Shown here: positions 8,501-16,152 of the stretch, in pieces | How the letters are laid out: the number at the start of each line of letters is the position of its first letter | How positions within the stretch are numbered: position 1 is the first letter of the stretch | Assembly (NCBI GenBank): GCA_023228245.1 | Contig: JALOBN010000008.1 | Coordinates: 1 to 64,000 of the forward strand | Source of the DNA: Candidatus Pacearchaeota archaeon | Lineage (GTDB): Archaea > Nanoarchaeota > Nanoarchaeia > Pacearchaeales > GW2011-AR1 | DNA: 64,000 bases | Direction: 5' to 3' | The notes under the pieces: model-generated | What the model saw: the letters and a program-made list of their open reading frames with translations, nothing else | Database searches by the model: none | Told to the model about the DNA's origin: nothing | Program-made: the position numbers and the translations under genes

Positions 8501-10399
8501 TGCCGCTACTTCAGGCGAATTTTCTTTAAGAAGTTCGTTTACCTTGTCGAGATACGCCTGCCCGAACAGACTGCCCATCTGTTTTCCGGCCTGCCCCGCC
8601 ACATCATACAGTTTCAAATAATTATCTGAGAACGTCTTAGGCAGTGCGGTATTAAGTTCCTGGTTGAGCGCGTCCACATAACCAATGCCTGTCTTGCTGC
8701 CCAAATCCTTGAAAGATGCATCTGAGAAGCTTGCGCCGCTTGTGGCCTGCTCGCCCACCTTGTACATTGCAGATGCTTTGTAAGCGGCGGCAGCATTAGC
8801 AGCATCAGTATCTACTTGGGGCTCAGTGTAATATTTTCCGCCCGGCATATAGTCGGCGTTGTTATAGCCCATGAAACTAAGATATGAATTGGTGGCGCTG
8901 GTCATGGCCGATCCCGCGCCCGTTGCGAGTTTTTGCGCTGCTACAAATGCCTCAGATCCTAGCTGGTTGCCTTTTACCCATGCGTCTGCGATGGTGTTGG
9001 CAATATCGGCCACAATGGGCAGCAATAGGCCGCCAATCTTCTCTAAGCTGACCTGGGCAGCCTGGCCGATGCGATCAAATGCCTTGCTCGCATTATCTGC
9101 AACATCCTCATAGCCCTGAGCCACATTGCCCGGCTTCATCGCCAGGTCAATCGCGCCCTGGAGCTTGCCGGTTCCGGCCTCTATATCAGCAACTACCTTG
9201 TCGATTAGGACTTTGCCCTCTAGCCCAAACATCTTCGCGGTGTCGGGGCGTTCTGACTCCGGCAGGGCGGCTATGGCTTCGCCCAACCCCTGGACCGTGC
9301 CCATGAAGTCGGTCTTAAGCGATGATGAAAGGGAAGCCTGGTCTATGCCTAGGATGGCGGCAACCCCTGCCCCATTCTGATCCATCTTTTGGGCGACGCG
9401 CTCTATTTGGGTTCCGGCTTCTCCCGCGCTCGATCCTGTATCTATCAGGAAAGAGGCCATCGCTTGCCACTTACCATAGGTTTCCTCGCTTGGCGCATAC
9501 TTGGCAATGGCACCCGATGAGTTCCTCATCGCAGTAACTATTTCTTCTTCAGAGGAGCCCATCGCATTGGCAAGATTGTCCACTTGTCCGCCCACCCTAT
9601 AGGCATAGTCAGCCCATGACATCTCTTCCTCGCCGCGCGCCTTTCTTTGGACATTCCACGCGCCCAATGTGACAGAGCCCATCTTGCCGATGCCCTGAGC
9701 GGTCGATTCGGCAGACATCCCCCAGGCACCTTGCAGGATTGCGGTTGCTTTGGTGAAATCCAGGATCTCCTGTTTATAACCAGACACATCGCCAGCAGTT
9801 AGCTTGGATTGACCGACTCCAATAGATCCGGCCTGTTCCACCATGCTAGAGGCGGCCTGAGCAGTGACACCGAACTCCTGCCTGAGATCCTGGAGCTGGT
9901 TCATCAGGTCTTCCAGGTTGTCGCCTTTGAGTCCCGTGGTGCGGCCTATGCTGGTTTTCATATCCTCCCAGGCCATTGCAGCGTTAACAGACGCTGCCGC
10001 AAGCACACCGACACCTACGGCTGCCGCTCCTGCCGCTATTCCAATGGGGCCGAGGGCAGTCGCTACGCTGGTAGCCATGCCGCCCATCACGCCAAACTGT
10101 TGGGTCATGCCCATTGTCAGAGTTTGGCCCATCTCCTTTCCGACATTGGCAAACTTGCCTTTCTCGGAATTTAGGAAAGAGGAGAAGCCACCAGATACGG
10201 TGTTGGGCGGCTCGATAACAGACTTGATTTTTAGAGTCTTGGCTTCGATCTTATCAATAGCCGAAAAAAAGTTTCCAAAGTTGGGTTCCGGCACCTTGAT
10301 TGCAGGAACTTTAATGTTTGATAGTGTTGTATTCAGTTTTTGCAATTCGCTTGTAATGTTGCTGAAATTTGCAGTTCCTGATATCTCAAATGCTGGCAT
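5555..10399 (-). CDS. Tail tape measure protein
   Basis: 1614 aa, the longest gene, lying between the chaperone frameshift pair and the tail tip hub, as in siphoviruses. An Ala/Gly-rich hydrophobic stretch lies at about residues 95-140. A helical TMP-type core follows (SSMVEQAG, GQAAQ). Near the C-terminus is the usual tape-measure motif 'GGI...PVYGVFGEAGREAFVPI'. An unusual segment around residues 1210-1370 repeats DPRSD-x-C-IPLL-x-APYLKTTD-x-FYL two to three times. Length predicts a tail of roughly 240 nm at 0.15 nm per residue (family rule, inference). Confidence 0.92.
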   Translation of the reverse strand: MPAFEISGTANFSNITSELQKLNTTLSNIKVPAIKVPEPNFGNFFSAIDKIEAKTLKIKSVIEPPNTVSGGFSSFLNSEKGKFANVGKEMGQTLTMGMTQQFGVMGGMATSVATALGPIGIAAGAAAVGVGVLAAASVNAAMAWEDMKTSIGRTTGLKGDNLEDLMNQLQDLRQEFGVTAQAASSMVEQAGSIGVGQSKLTAGDVSGYKQEILDFTKATAILQGAWGMSAESTAQGIGKMGSVTLGAWNVQRKARGEEEMSWADYAYRVGGQVDNLANAMGSSEEEIVTAMRNSSGAIAKYAPSEETYGKWQAMASFLIDTGSSAGEAGTQIERVAQKMDQNGAGVAAILGIDQASLSSSLKTDFMGTVQGLGEAIAALPESERPDTAKMFGLEGKVLIDKVVADIEAGTGKLQGAIDLAMKPGNVAQGYEDVADNASKAFDRIGQAAQVSLEKIGGLLLPIVADIANTIADAWVKGNQLGSEAFVAAQKLATGAGSAMTSATNSYLSFMGYNNADYMPGGKYYTEPQVDTDAANAAAAYKASAMYKVGEQATSGASFSDASFKDLGSKTGIGYVDALNQELNTALPKTFSDNYLKLYDVAGQAGKQMGSLFGQAYLDKVNELLKENSPEVAALIASGMTTNAALAAAESQSGGQGKMKRADNTMSILGSQYTLRQTESNNTKLNWWKGPDDTEWKEIESSGKDTSEAIADAYYNDLRGSIKNSAKFMETQYTGMSSDLGEVVSDGIFGDMERKQLEVYKELLETYKQNIPLDFSADDQALLTNIDDILSGKTFEVNLKASGDFEADFALWLQQKADLYVAIADVTGQIPKYEQQRSRHDWEADKTTPEQTKTWINAMEQAVTSKDVGLLSTFPSLKKDIEELSPEITKETWYRQLLSTGMVEYNSQVKQVGNSLVVLDAGGKQLGTTFLITDNHIAMTNGSLLQFNTAILGAAAAAISAASSFSSAHASSYGSAGTTWQGTSLTSSKWSGQAISAAFANPYAASNLESQFKAAGAWYDEGIKTGVVAQSGPAWVQKGERVIKESDIKGLYPDFAKAAKGSMQYLTGEKFFEDYQYQITPPSGYQYSKWPNAPQVNVSGNVPSAWLSEGQTTGMEMISSEIRAMQLDAIKTGAGSVVPYWLKGEVAQPDWWTEAATALSPKYAENWAANKGGAVPSIDTGDIKVNDNVTLLRDPRSDACIPLLSAPYLKTTDEFYLNSGSMKINEDVTLLKDPRSDSCIPLLKAPYLKTTDPFYLASGSMPLSARQTVASSSDRAESILADIEDNTAASEKFLSEQIDILSTGIFETSGSLSNFPGGAFSVGGSGALVTGLSKEGYIATYDPRTDTCEGLSFVAPDASLKTTDPFYLGLSTNSPYRSEDKEPGYGWSNVATAANSDLKNQMKVAEESYKEQQKTEENTSNIYDQLGKQYALQQQALSLSGLTLDATGMLVSSVGGGGGSSGLYGSTSGSFWGGLSVSGGGGWVGTGASSSGWGAQASANAGSSGSYGGVSWGWAEGGITDHPVYGVFGEAGREAFVPISDRAAGRRILPQVMKELGIRTFASGGFAGHGSASALGGFGDINITVINNSKTAVNEKKLAKEIESRLTKKMYEAAK

Positions 10400-10400
10400 T

Positions 10401-10730
10401 TTACCTCTTTGGTGGCGTTATTCCCATTTTCTGGCAAGCGTTTACAAGCTCGGAAAATTCTTCTTCCTGGATTTCTTTGGCCTCTTCGGGCGGGCGGAAA
10501 AGCTCATCAAACGGCTTGAACTCAAACTCTTTCTGCCCGAAAATTGGCCGATTGGTCGAGGCCATCCAAGTGTACCAAGCTTGCCTCTGCATGGTGCTTT
10601 CGCGAATTTTGCTTTCTTCACGCGCGCGATAGGCATCTTCTAAGATGTCATTATAAGTATAATCTGTTAGTTTGTCTGGCGATAAGCCTAATTCAAGCCT
10701 GGCGATTCTGAGGAAGTAGAACCAGGGGTC
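10401..10730 (-). CDS. Tail assembly chaperone C-terminal extension made by -1 frameshift (gpT-like)
   Basis: A second reading frame, -1 relative to the upstream chaperone, is open through the chaperone's end and continues 300 nt past its stop to a TAA at 10401, two bases before the tape measure ATG. From about 10730 it reads DPWFYFLRIARLELGLSPDK and ends in a Pro/Glu-rich tail with FKPFDELF. It has no convincing own start in the first part; an internal ATG exists at 10592. This is the lambda gpG/gpGT arrangement. A plausible slip is at CTG ACC CCT GGT (10723-10732), where the Pro codon could re-pair as CCC; the exact site is inferred. Confidence 0.75.
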   Translation of the reverse strand, partial: DPWFYFLRIARLELGLSPDKLTDYTYNDILEDAYRAREESKIRESTMQRQAWYTWMASTNRPIFGQKEFEFKPFDELFRPPEEAKEIQEEEFSELVNACQKMGITPPKR

Positions 10731-11218
10731 AGCCTGGCCTTCGCATCTGCTATAGCTTTCGCTACCGCCTCCATCTGTTGATTCTCCGCTTCCGTCAGCA
10801 TCGCCTGTCTTTCGTCTGATACTTTCCAGCTCCTCTCCAGAGAGGCAAGAGAAGAAGGGTCTGTGGCAAGCTTGTATGCTCTGGCGATGTCCCTGATTAG
10901 ATCCAGCTTCTTGCCGCCAGACTCAATATAACTGTCAATTCCATTGTCAATTTCTTCTAACGATATCTTATCGTCTTCGTGTTTCAATCCGTGATACAAA
11001 ACTTGGCTCAGGATCTTGGCATTGCCGAGCCAGCCGGATACGATAGTATCCGCAAAAAGCATGCCGTCTTTGGATATGCCATTGGCTCGCAAAATCCGGT
11101 TAGCGTCCTCTTCCAGATTGCCTATTGCAGTATGCGAAAACTTGATCTGTCTGGTCTGGCCTGCGAATTCGATACTGACGGTTCTGAGTCCTTTTTCGGG
11201 ATTGGATTTTTTAGACAT
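10688..11218 (-). CDS. Tail assembly chaperone (gpG-like)
   Basis: 176 aa from ATG 11218, chosen over an upstream in-frame codon because AGGAGA lies 8 nt ahead. Mostly helical, with an N-terminal beta pair (RTVSIEFAGQTRQIKFSHTA), a frequent start of tail assembly chaperones, and a helical Ala/Gln-rich C-terminus (AVAKAIADAKARL). Its 3' end overlaps the -1 frame extension described at 10401-10730. It should coat the tape measure protein until tube polymerisation. Confidence 0.75.
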   Translation of the reverse strand: MSKKSNPEKGLRTVSIEFAGQTRQIKFSHTAIGNLEEDANRILRANGISKDGMLFADTIVSGWLGNAKILSQVLYHGLKHEDDKISLEEIDNGIDSYIESGGKKLDLIRDIARAYKLATDPSSLASLERSWKVSDERQAMLTEAENQQMEAVAKAIADAKARLTPGSTSSESPGLN

Positions 11219-11351
11219 AACAATTCTCCTGCAAAATTGTACCTGGAAAGAGGCCAACCAAACCGCCAGGATTCGGCTTGTCAGGTACGTATCCCTATGA
11301 TTGGCCCGCGAAAGCGTCTTTAACGCGATTCTGTGAATTATAAAAAGATGG

Positions 11352-11552
11352 TTATACTTTTGGTGTTAGAATGTAATCTTCTTCCAATGCCGCCTTAAGC
11401 AATGGATAGAACACTGTGAAAATATTTGCCTGATCCGGCTCGCTGCCCGCCAAAAGTGCTAGAATCTGAGGATATAGCGAGGCGGCAAGCACCGCCTCAT
11501 CTACATTGTACTCTATTTGCCCGACCTTCGGGTACGTATGCACTATCTTCAT
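11352..11552 (-). CDS. Small conserved tail-region protein, unknown function
   Basis: 66 aa starting at ATG 11552, which overlaps the preceding tail-tube gene stop as ATGA. Helical, acidic, no membrane segment. Lies between the tube protein and the chaperone. About 130 bp separates it from the chaperone ATG; that gap shows no further gene. No family recognised. Confidence 0.6.
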   Translation of the reverse strand: MKIVHTYPKVGQIEYNVDEAVLAASLYPQILALLAGSEPDQANIFTVFYPLLKAALEEDYILTPKV

Positions 11553-12550
11553 GATTCCCTGAAGTACAGGGGAGTCCCACACGATTCCAGCGTCAGGCTT
11601 TGCTCAATGAGCTTGCCCGGATCTATGGTTATGCTGTTGCCCTTGATCACTGCATATCCTTCATATCTCCTGTCAGAGCTATATGTATCGTAGAATATCG
11701 CGATCAGCTTCGCGGTTTCCGATGTCAGGTCCGTTGCATCGAGGCCGCCGGTTAGCGCGCCATTGGGTGATGCCAGAGCCGCCACTATGCCTACACCGGT
11801 TTCCGCCCCTGCAAGCGCAGCGGTGATCTTCAGGTTTGAGACGGCATCCGCCGTGCTCAGGGCAGCGACAAGCTCCAATGCTGTAGTGGTGATGGCCGGA
11901 ACGGCAGAACTTGCCAAGGTCACGGTTATGGTCGTGCCAGTGACAGATACATCCGCCGTGGCATTTTCCACACCCGGATCGACCAGGACCAGCTCGTAGT
12001 CATTCCCATCCGTGCCGCCGGGCTCGTGGGTTAGGGTGATGTGGCTGTTGGCATCCCCACCCGATGTGGTCAACGTGGCCTGAGTTAGCGGCCAATATGC
12101 GCCTACTGTAGCCGTCCAATCCTTGTGAATGAGGCTTGCAGACGGGACAGAATCGCCCAGGCACATAGATTTTTCGGTAACCCATGACATATCCAGCCGC
12201 CAATCCTTAGCTCCTAGGCACTTGGCATAAGTGTAATAATTACCAGAGTGGACCCGGACGGCATGGCCTGAAGTGAGGGCCGAACTCAAAAATATCCTGC
12301 CGCCGGCGTATTGGACTTCTGCGGGGGTCAGTGTTTGCCAGTCGGTGATTCCTTGATCTTCCTGGAACACCACAGCGGCATTATCTTTTATGTACCGCTT
12401 AGTGTCGTCTGTGACCTGATAGACGGTATAGCGAGGATAGCCTTCAGCCGAAAGGTTCACCTCCGACATGGCTTCATCGCTGTATGCGCTGCCTGTTCCT
12501 TTGGCTAAATAGAATGCAGCGACCTTACCAGTGCTGTTAACAAGAGCCAT
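11549..12550 (-). CDS. Major tail tube protein paralogue with inserted domain
   Basis: 333 aa. Residues about 120-150 read W-x-TEK-x-M-x-LGD-x-x-PSA-x-x-x-x-K-x-WT, the signature also present in the neighbour at 12563-12964, so both belong to one tail tube-like family. This copy is 2.5 times longer: it has an N-terminal extension (beta-rich, residues 1-110) and an Ala/Thr-rich Ig-like insert at about 155-255 (THEPGGTDGNDYELVLVDPG, TGTTITVTLASS). SD AGGAGAG before ATG 12550. Confidence 0.65.
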   Translation of the reverse strand: MALVNSTGKVAAFYLAKGTGSAYSDEAMSEVNLSAEGYPRYTVYQVTDDTKRYIKDNAAVVFQEDQGITDWQTLTPAEVQYAGGRIFLSSALTSGHAVRVHSGNYYTYAKCLGAKDWRLDMSWVTEKSMCLGDSVPSASLIHKDWTATVGAYWPLTQATLTTSGGDANSHITLTHEPGGTDGNDYELVLVDPGVENATADVSVTGTTITVTLASSAVPAITTTALELVAALSTADAVSNLKITAALAGAETGVGIVAALASPNGALTGGLDATDLTSETAKLIAIFYDTYSSDRRYEGYAVIKGNSITIDPGKLIEQSLTLESCGTPLYFRES

Positions 12551-12562
12551 TTAAGACTCTCC

Positions 12563-12964
12563 TCACAGGCTGTTGGTAATCGCAGTGCCCATGTACGGCT
12601 CGAAGGTCACGCTTGCGGTATTGGACTTGTTGGGGTCCACATTGATGCTATATTTGGTGACAACTGCCGTGCTGGTCCAATAATGGGTAGCATCCACGTA
12701 GCCTTTGAATGCCAGGCTGGTGCCGTCATCGAACGCCGTCCGGATGAGATCCTGGCCGGCATCTGCAAGATCCTCGGTCAGATCAAAGGTTACAGTCCAT
12801 TCCTTGAAGTTGAGCAGTGCGCTAGGTGCGGTATCCTGCAAATGCATGAGCTTTTCGGTGCTCCATGCTGGATCGATTTTCAGATTTCTAACTCCGAGTA
12901 CAGAGGTGTCCGCGCCGCTGACTTTCAGATTACCGGCGCGGCCTGGTGCATTAACTAGACTCAT
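12563..12964 (-). CDS. Major tail tube protein (short paralogue)
   Basis: 133 aa. Carries the same WSTEKLMHLQDTAPSALLNF-type signature as its downstream neighbour, followed by an all-beta sequence ending in a typical tube-protein hairpin (VVTKYSINVDPN, SVTFEPYMGT). AAGGAG SD 8 nt ahead of ATG. The compact length suits a tube monomer; which of the two paralogues forms the bulk tube cannot be told from sequence. Confidence 0.65.
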   Translation of the reverse strand: MSLVNAPGRAGNLKVSGADTSVLGVRNLKIDPAWSTEKLMHLQDTAPSALLNFKEWTVTFDLTEDLADAGQDLIRTAFDDGTSLAFKGYVDATHYWTSTAVVTKYSINVDPNKSNTASVTFEPYMGTAITNSL

Positions 12965-13056
12965 TTATTCAATTCTCCTTCAATTGTTTTTGCAAAAACA
13001 TTCATAGACTATGCATAGCCTCAGCTTCTTGGTAGATGCATCATAGGCGAAAAATA

Positions 13057-13467
13057 TCAAATGTAATCAATTGTAAGAATCTCTAACCAGATACTCAGAT
13101 CGTCGCTTGTATCCGAAAACTGGTAGATGTTTGTCAGATTAAACGGGATGGTTGCCCCTTGCCAGGGCAGGCTTACCGCCGTGCTCAGGTAGGCTATGAC
13201 GGCATCCGCCAGATCCTTGCATTCTTGCTCACTGCTTTTCGATATGCAGCGAACTTCAATTTGGCCGAACTTCTCCATGTCGGATGCCCCGAGATAGGGC
13301 TTTCTGGTAACTGGAAGGTCGCATATCGCGATACATGCATACGGAGATGCCGCGAGCAAGGCATCCTGCAAGGTAAAGTTCCGGCCCGATATAACGCCCG
13401 AGATCAATATAGATATACCGGAATCGTTTTGCAGTGCGGCGGCTAAGGCGGCGGATAAGGAAGACAT
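13057..13467 (-). CDS. Tail completion / terminator protein (gpU/DUF3168-like)
   Basis: 136 aa. Alpha-beta protein with an Ala-rich helix at the start, central 'IEVRCISKSSEQECKDLADAVIAYL' pattern and terminal strands (IYQFSDTS, WLEILTIDYI) resembling tail terminators. Position between the HK97-gp10-like gene and the tube protein matches. GAGGT SD before ATG 13467. Confidence 0.6.
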   Translation of the reverse strand: MSSLSAALAAALQNDSGISILISGVISGRNFTLQDALLAASPYACIAICDLPVTRKPYLGASDMEKFGQIEVRCISKSSEQECKDLADAVIAYLSTAVSLPWQGATIPFNLTNIYQFSDTSDDLSIWLEILTIDYI

Positions 13468-13662
13468 GGGGGGACCTCGATAAGTATTTATGTGATAAAA
13501 TCAATTTGCGTATATGGATAATTGGAAATTATCAGAACCATACAACTTGGGCGATGTCGTATCGCATTTGATCTGGATCATGCCGAAATTTTATGGCCCG
13601 CGTCGGCTGTCCGATTTGGCAAAAGATCATGAGTTTTGGGAGGTCAAAGCGGCCTATCCATA

Positions 13663-13671
13663 ACTATATAA
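13663..13671 (+). promoter_or_regulatory. Archaeal TATA box for the moron at 13695
   Basis: The motif actatataa is centred 28 nt ahead of ATG 13695, so the transcript should be nearly leaderless. It is a separate plus-strand unit inside the minus-strand tail operon. Confidence 0.6.
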
Positions 13672-13694
13672 GACAAGAAATCAATTCGCTTGTC

Positions 13695-13925
13695 ATGAAG
13701 ATAATACTAACAATGATCCTTTTGGCGCTTTTAGTGACATGCGCAGATGCCAGGATGCCGCAAGTCGGTGAGAAAGTATCGATCAAGACCGTGAACACTG
13801 ACATAGACGGGGTGGTCACAGAGATAGCCGATACCATGATAAGCGTCGAGGGCTACATGGGGTCCAATAAGATTGATGTTTGTATCGGCCTTGGGAGCAT
13901 CACGACATTGACGTGGGTAACCTAG
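13695..13925 (+). CDS. Secreted small protein, moron
   Basis: 76 aa from ATG 13695, chosen because the TATA box at 13663 sets the 5' end there. Residues 1-19 form a signal peptide (Lys, hydrophobic core, CADA). The mature part is a small beta barrel-like sequence (GEKVSIKTVNTDIDGVVTEI) that could be SH3- or LSm-like. Oriented against the surrounding tail operon and overlapping its convergent neighbour by 4 nt, it looks like an independently expressed accessory gene; function unknown. Confidence 0.65.
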   Translation: MKIILTMILLALLVTCADARMPQVGEKVSIKTVNTDIDGVVTEIADTMISVEGYMGSNKIDVCIGLGSITTLTWVT

Positions 13926-14296
13926 TCGCCAAACACTCTATCTATACATTCTTCCGATTTGACCATCATGACCATGCCGCCCGGCCTGATATGCGGGCTG
14001 AATCCCCACGTTTTTTCGCTATCTATCGGGCCGGTTTCCTGCGCCGCGCCATATTCGACCCCATTCGCGAGAGTTATCGCAAACTGGCATGGCGCGATCC
14101 TGGTTACGCTTGATGCCTCGGCGATGCTATCTTTCAGTGCCCCGGTATCCTTTCGGCACATGCCCTGCGCGGCAGCGACACCTTCTAAGAGGATTTGCTG
14201 CGAGGCTTGCATGCCATTGGAATCTAGGCGCTTGATCTCTTCGGCTATAGCGGCACGGATAGCAGATTGATCTATCTTGAACTGGATGTCACCCAT
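13922..14296 (-). CDS. HK97 gp10-like head-tail / neck protein
   Basis: 124 aa from ATG 14296 with GGAG 7 nt upstream. Central helix with 'RKDTGALKDSI', then 'ANGVEYGAAQETGP', and a late 'IRPGGMV', the usual order in the HK97-gp10-like minor tail/neck family. Overlaps the upstream MuF-like gene by 8 nt. Confidence 0.75.
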   Translation of the reverse strand: MGDIQFKIDQSAIRAAIAEEIKRLDSNGMQASQQILLEGVAAAQGMCRKDTGALKDSIAEASSVTRIAPCQFAITLANGVEYGAAQETGPIDSEKTWGFSPHIRPGGMVMMVKSEECIDRVFGD

Positions 14297-15038
14297 ATAG
14301 CTCCTGCAATTTTGCCATGCTAGGATGAGGATGATCGGCAACCTTGGGCGAAAAATTGAACTCTTCCCATCCGCGACAATTAATATCTACTTCTCCGGGA
14401 TACATCTCGCCGTTGCTGTATGGGCGATCCATCGGCACTTCTTCCCCCATTATCTTTCGGTGAGATGGTCGCGTTCTGTGATCGCCTACCTCACGCCGTA
14501 TCCTAGATTTTGCTCCAGCTTCCAGCGAAATGATTCTTGCTCCTGATCGTATGGCCCGGCCTCTTTCCGTCCTGATTATCGTTTCCGGCCTATGGCCCGC
14601 GACTATCGAGACCAGGTTAGGCTCCTTGAGGATTTGCCTAGCCAATGGTCTTTCATTCTTCATCGAATTTTGCCAGATGAAGGCAGTAAGGCGCTTCTGG
14701 TCGGTGGCGGTCATGCGCTTAATCAGGAACCCGCCTCTTGCCCCCATGTAATCGGTCGCGATCTCGCGAACGTTGGGAGGCTTGATCAGGCCATATGCAA
14801 CGATGAAGGCGGTACCGAAATCTACCATCTCAGGAAACAGCCACTTCTCCAAGACGCTCCAGACTTCGCGATTCTTGGCCAGGGAGGCTTTGCGATAGGC
14901 CGCCATCGCGCGGGGATTGAGAAGATCGGTTGCTGTATATGGTCCAGCGATATCGAAAAACCGTTGGCTTTTCAGGTACGCTTCGATTTCCGGGCCAAAT
15001 TTCTTCAGGACGGCGGCAACCTCGCGATCAGGTAGCAT
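14289..15038 (-). CDS. Minor head protein, Mu gpF / SPP1 gp7-like
   Basis: 249 aa. C-terminal third shows the MuF signature: 'RTERGRAIRSGARIISLEAG', then 'DHRTRPSHRKIMGEEVPMD', and finally 'PGEVDINCRGW', matching the family pattern of R-T-E, D-x-RTR-x-x-H and P-G-x-x-x-x-CRC/G-W. N-terminal part is helical. Normally beside the portal; here it is 16 kb away on the same strand, beside neck and tail completion genes. Confidence 0.75.
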   Translation of the reverse strand: MLPDREVAAVLKKFGPEIEAYLKSQRFFDIAGPYTATDLLNPRAMAAYRKASLAKNREVWSVLEKWLFPEMVDFGTAFIVAYGLIKPPNVREIATDYMGARGGFLIKRMTATDQKRLTAFIWQNSMKNERPLARQILKEPNLVSIVAGHRPETIIRTERGRAIRSGARIISLEAGAKSRIRREVGDHRTRPSHRKIMGEEVPMDRPYSNGEMYPGEVDINCRGWEEFNFSPKVADHPHPSMAKLQELYG

Positions 15039-15047
15039 TGGAAACCT

Positions 15048-15377
15048 CTAGCTGCATATATCGTTCCTCGGCCAATCGATACTCATAAAATCATACGTAT
15101 AATAATCCCCCATATACAAACCAAATGGCGTATATTCCCAGGATAGCTCTCTCAATTGCCGCTTATCTGCTTGTCTGCGCCCCATGTACCGCTTTTCCTT
15201 CAGCCTCTTGCATGTCGCGCAATTGCCCATGCAGTATGCCCCATATCGCCTGAAGATATACCAGTCCTCTGCAATGGCAACTATCCTAGGATCATCCAGA
15301 TTGCTCATGATCCATCCTTTTAGGCCGGGGCCGCCCAGAAGTGGCCGCTTGTGGTAATCTCTGATCGTGTGGCTCAT
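15048..15377 (-). CDS. Hypothetical protein with Cys cluster
   Basis: 109 aa; Cys residues at C-x3-C-x2-C with RLKEKRYMGRRQADKRQ after them suggest a metal site in a basic stretch, and the C-terminus is Tyr-rich. First gene of the minus-strand tail operon, 9 nt ahead of the MuF-like gene. No family recognised; the start at 15377 has only a weak SD. Confidence 0.5.
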   Translation of the reverse strand: MSHTIRDYHKRPLLGGPGLKGWIMSNLDDPRIVAIAEDWYIFRRYGAYCMGNCATCKRLKEKRYMGRRQADKRQLRELSWEYTPFGLYMGDYYTYDFMSIDWPRNDICS

Positions 15378-15703
15378 CTACGTGTAACCTGCAATTGCAT
15401 GTCGATCTGTCAGAAAGTCCTAAAATGCATTCCAGCCAACAACTGATTCCTATAGTCTTGGTAAAACCGGGTTTACAATTCGCCGATATCGATTTTTCGA
15501 TAGCAGTAAAACGAAAAGTGAATTTCACTTTCCGCCGCGCAACCCCATGCGTTACCGGGCGTGATCTATATTTATAGAATTTTTCTGATCGCAGGCAGCG
15601 ATTTGGCGGCATGGTTGGTTGGTATGTACAACTTGTTAGCGTGCTAGATGTTAGCACGATGCATAGATAACTATAAATAGACGTACGTACGTACATAGTA
15701 TCT
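15378..15703. promoter_or_regulatory. Divergent control region with several palindromes and TATA boxes
   Basis: No gene. Visible: a 17-bp palindrome at 15515-15531 (AAAGTGAA-T-TTCACTTT); a TATA-like stretch at 15565-15577 that reads on either strand; an inverted repeat CGTGCTA (15640-15646) / TAGCACG (15652-15658); a strong plus TATA box at 15670-15680 (actataaatag); and the self-complementary run acgtacgtacgtac (15681-15694) between that box and the leaderless ATG at 15704. The two latter elements flank the core promoter like operators. Divides the tail operon from the plus-strand small genes. Confidence 0.6.
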
Positions 15704-15838
15704 ATGGCAAGAATCACCAGAACAATCGGAAAACTCTGGAATAGGCTCTGCGACAAGTCCGAAACCGTTGATCACCTTGATAGCATGATCCGCTACAGGA
15801 TCGCGCTCATGGGGGGATTTAATGCCCAAACTTTTTGA
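15704..15838 (+). CDS. Small basic protein, leaderless
   Basis: 44 aa (MARITRTIGKLWNRL...), ATG 24 nt downstream of a consensus TATA box, so probably leaderless. Helical; could be a short ribbon-helix-helix repressor acting at the flanking palindromes, which is inference. Overlaps the next gene by 17 nt in another frame. Confidence 0.5.
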   Translation: MARITRTIGKLWNRLCDKSETVDHLDSMIRYRIALMGGFNAQTF

Positions 15839-16043
15839 CTCGTTTGGAAACGAGATCGGAAAGGAATATTTCATGACCCTAAATTCTTCATGGGACGGCC
15901 AATTTTTTGAATTTGCCAATGGAGCAAAGGTCGTCTTTGCTCGAAAATATGGAGGCATGGGATTTGATCGCTTATGGGAAAACACGAATGGGGGCTTAGA
16001 AACCTATGAGCACTGGAGAAGGCACGGCTGCCTCCCGACCTGA
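15822..16043 (+). CDS. Small hypothetical protein
   Basis: 73 aa, beginning MPKLFDSFGNEIGKEYF; mixed alpha/beta with aromatic residues. Overlaps the preceding small gene, suggesting co-translation. No family recognised. Confidence 0.5.
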   Translation: MPKLFDSFGNEIGKEYFMTLNSSWDGQFFEFANGAKVVFARKYGGMGFDRLWENTNGGLETYEHWRRHGCLPT

Positions 16044-16050
16044 CCCCCTC

Positions 16051-16152
16051 GTGTCGGTCAGCATAAAAATTAGGGCCTCCCAACGAGAAAAGGTGCGAAA
16101 TATCAATCTCTCCGAGGGGGTTCGCGATTGGATTGATCGCGGTATGCCCTAA
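16051..16152 (+). CDS. Short ribbon-helix-helix-like protein (GTG start)
   Basis: 33 aa from GTG 16051, 8 nt after the previous stop. The sequence VSIKIRASQREK...NLSEGVRDWID has the strand, then Leu-Ser-Glu-Gly-x-Arg helix cap typical of RHH DNA-binding proteins. Ends 4 nt inside the convergent gene at 16149. Start uncertain, since no SD is seen. Confidence 0.45.
   Translation: MSVSIKIRASQREKVRNINLSEGVRDWIDRGMP

Noticed and set aside
9864..10643. 259-codon plus-strand open frame
   Set aside because: It is antisense to the start of the tape measure and the chaperone extension; composition and lack of a start signal mark it as a shadow.
15292..15756. 154-codon minus-strand frame
   Set aside because: Covers the palindrome-rich control region and has no SD; low complexity and Cys/Thr-rich sequence look non-coding.
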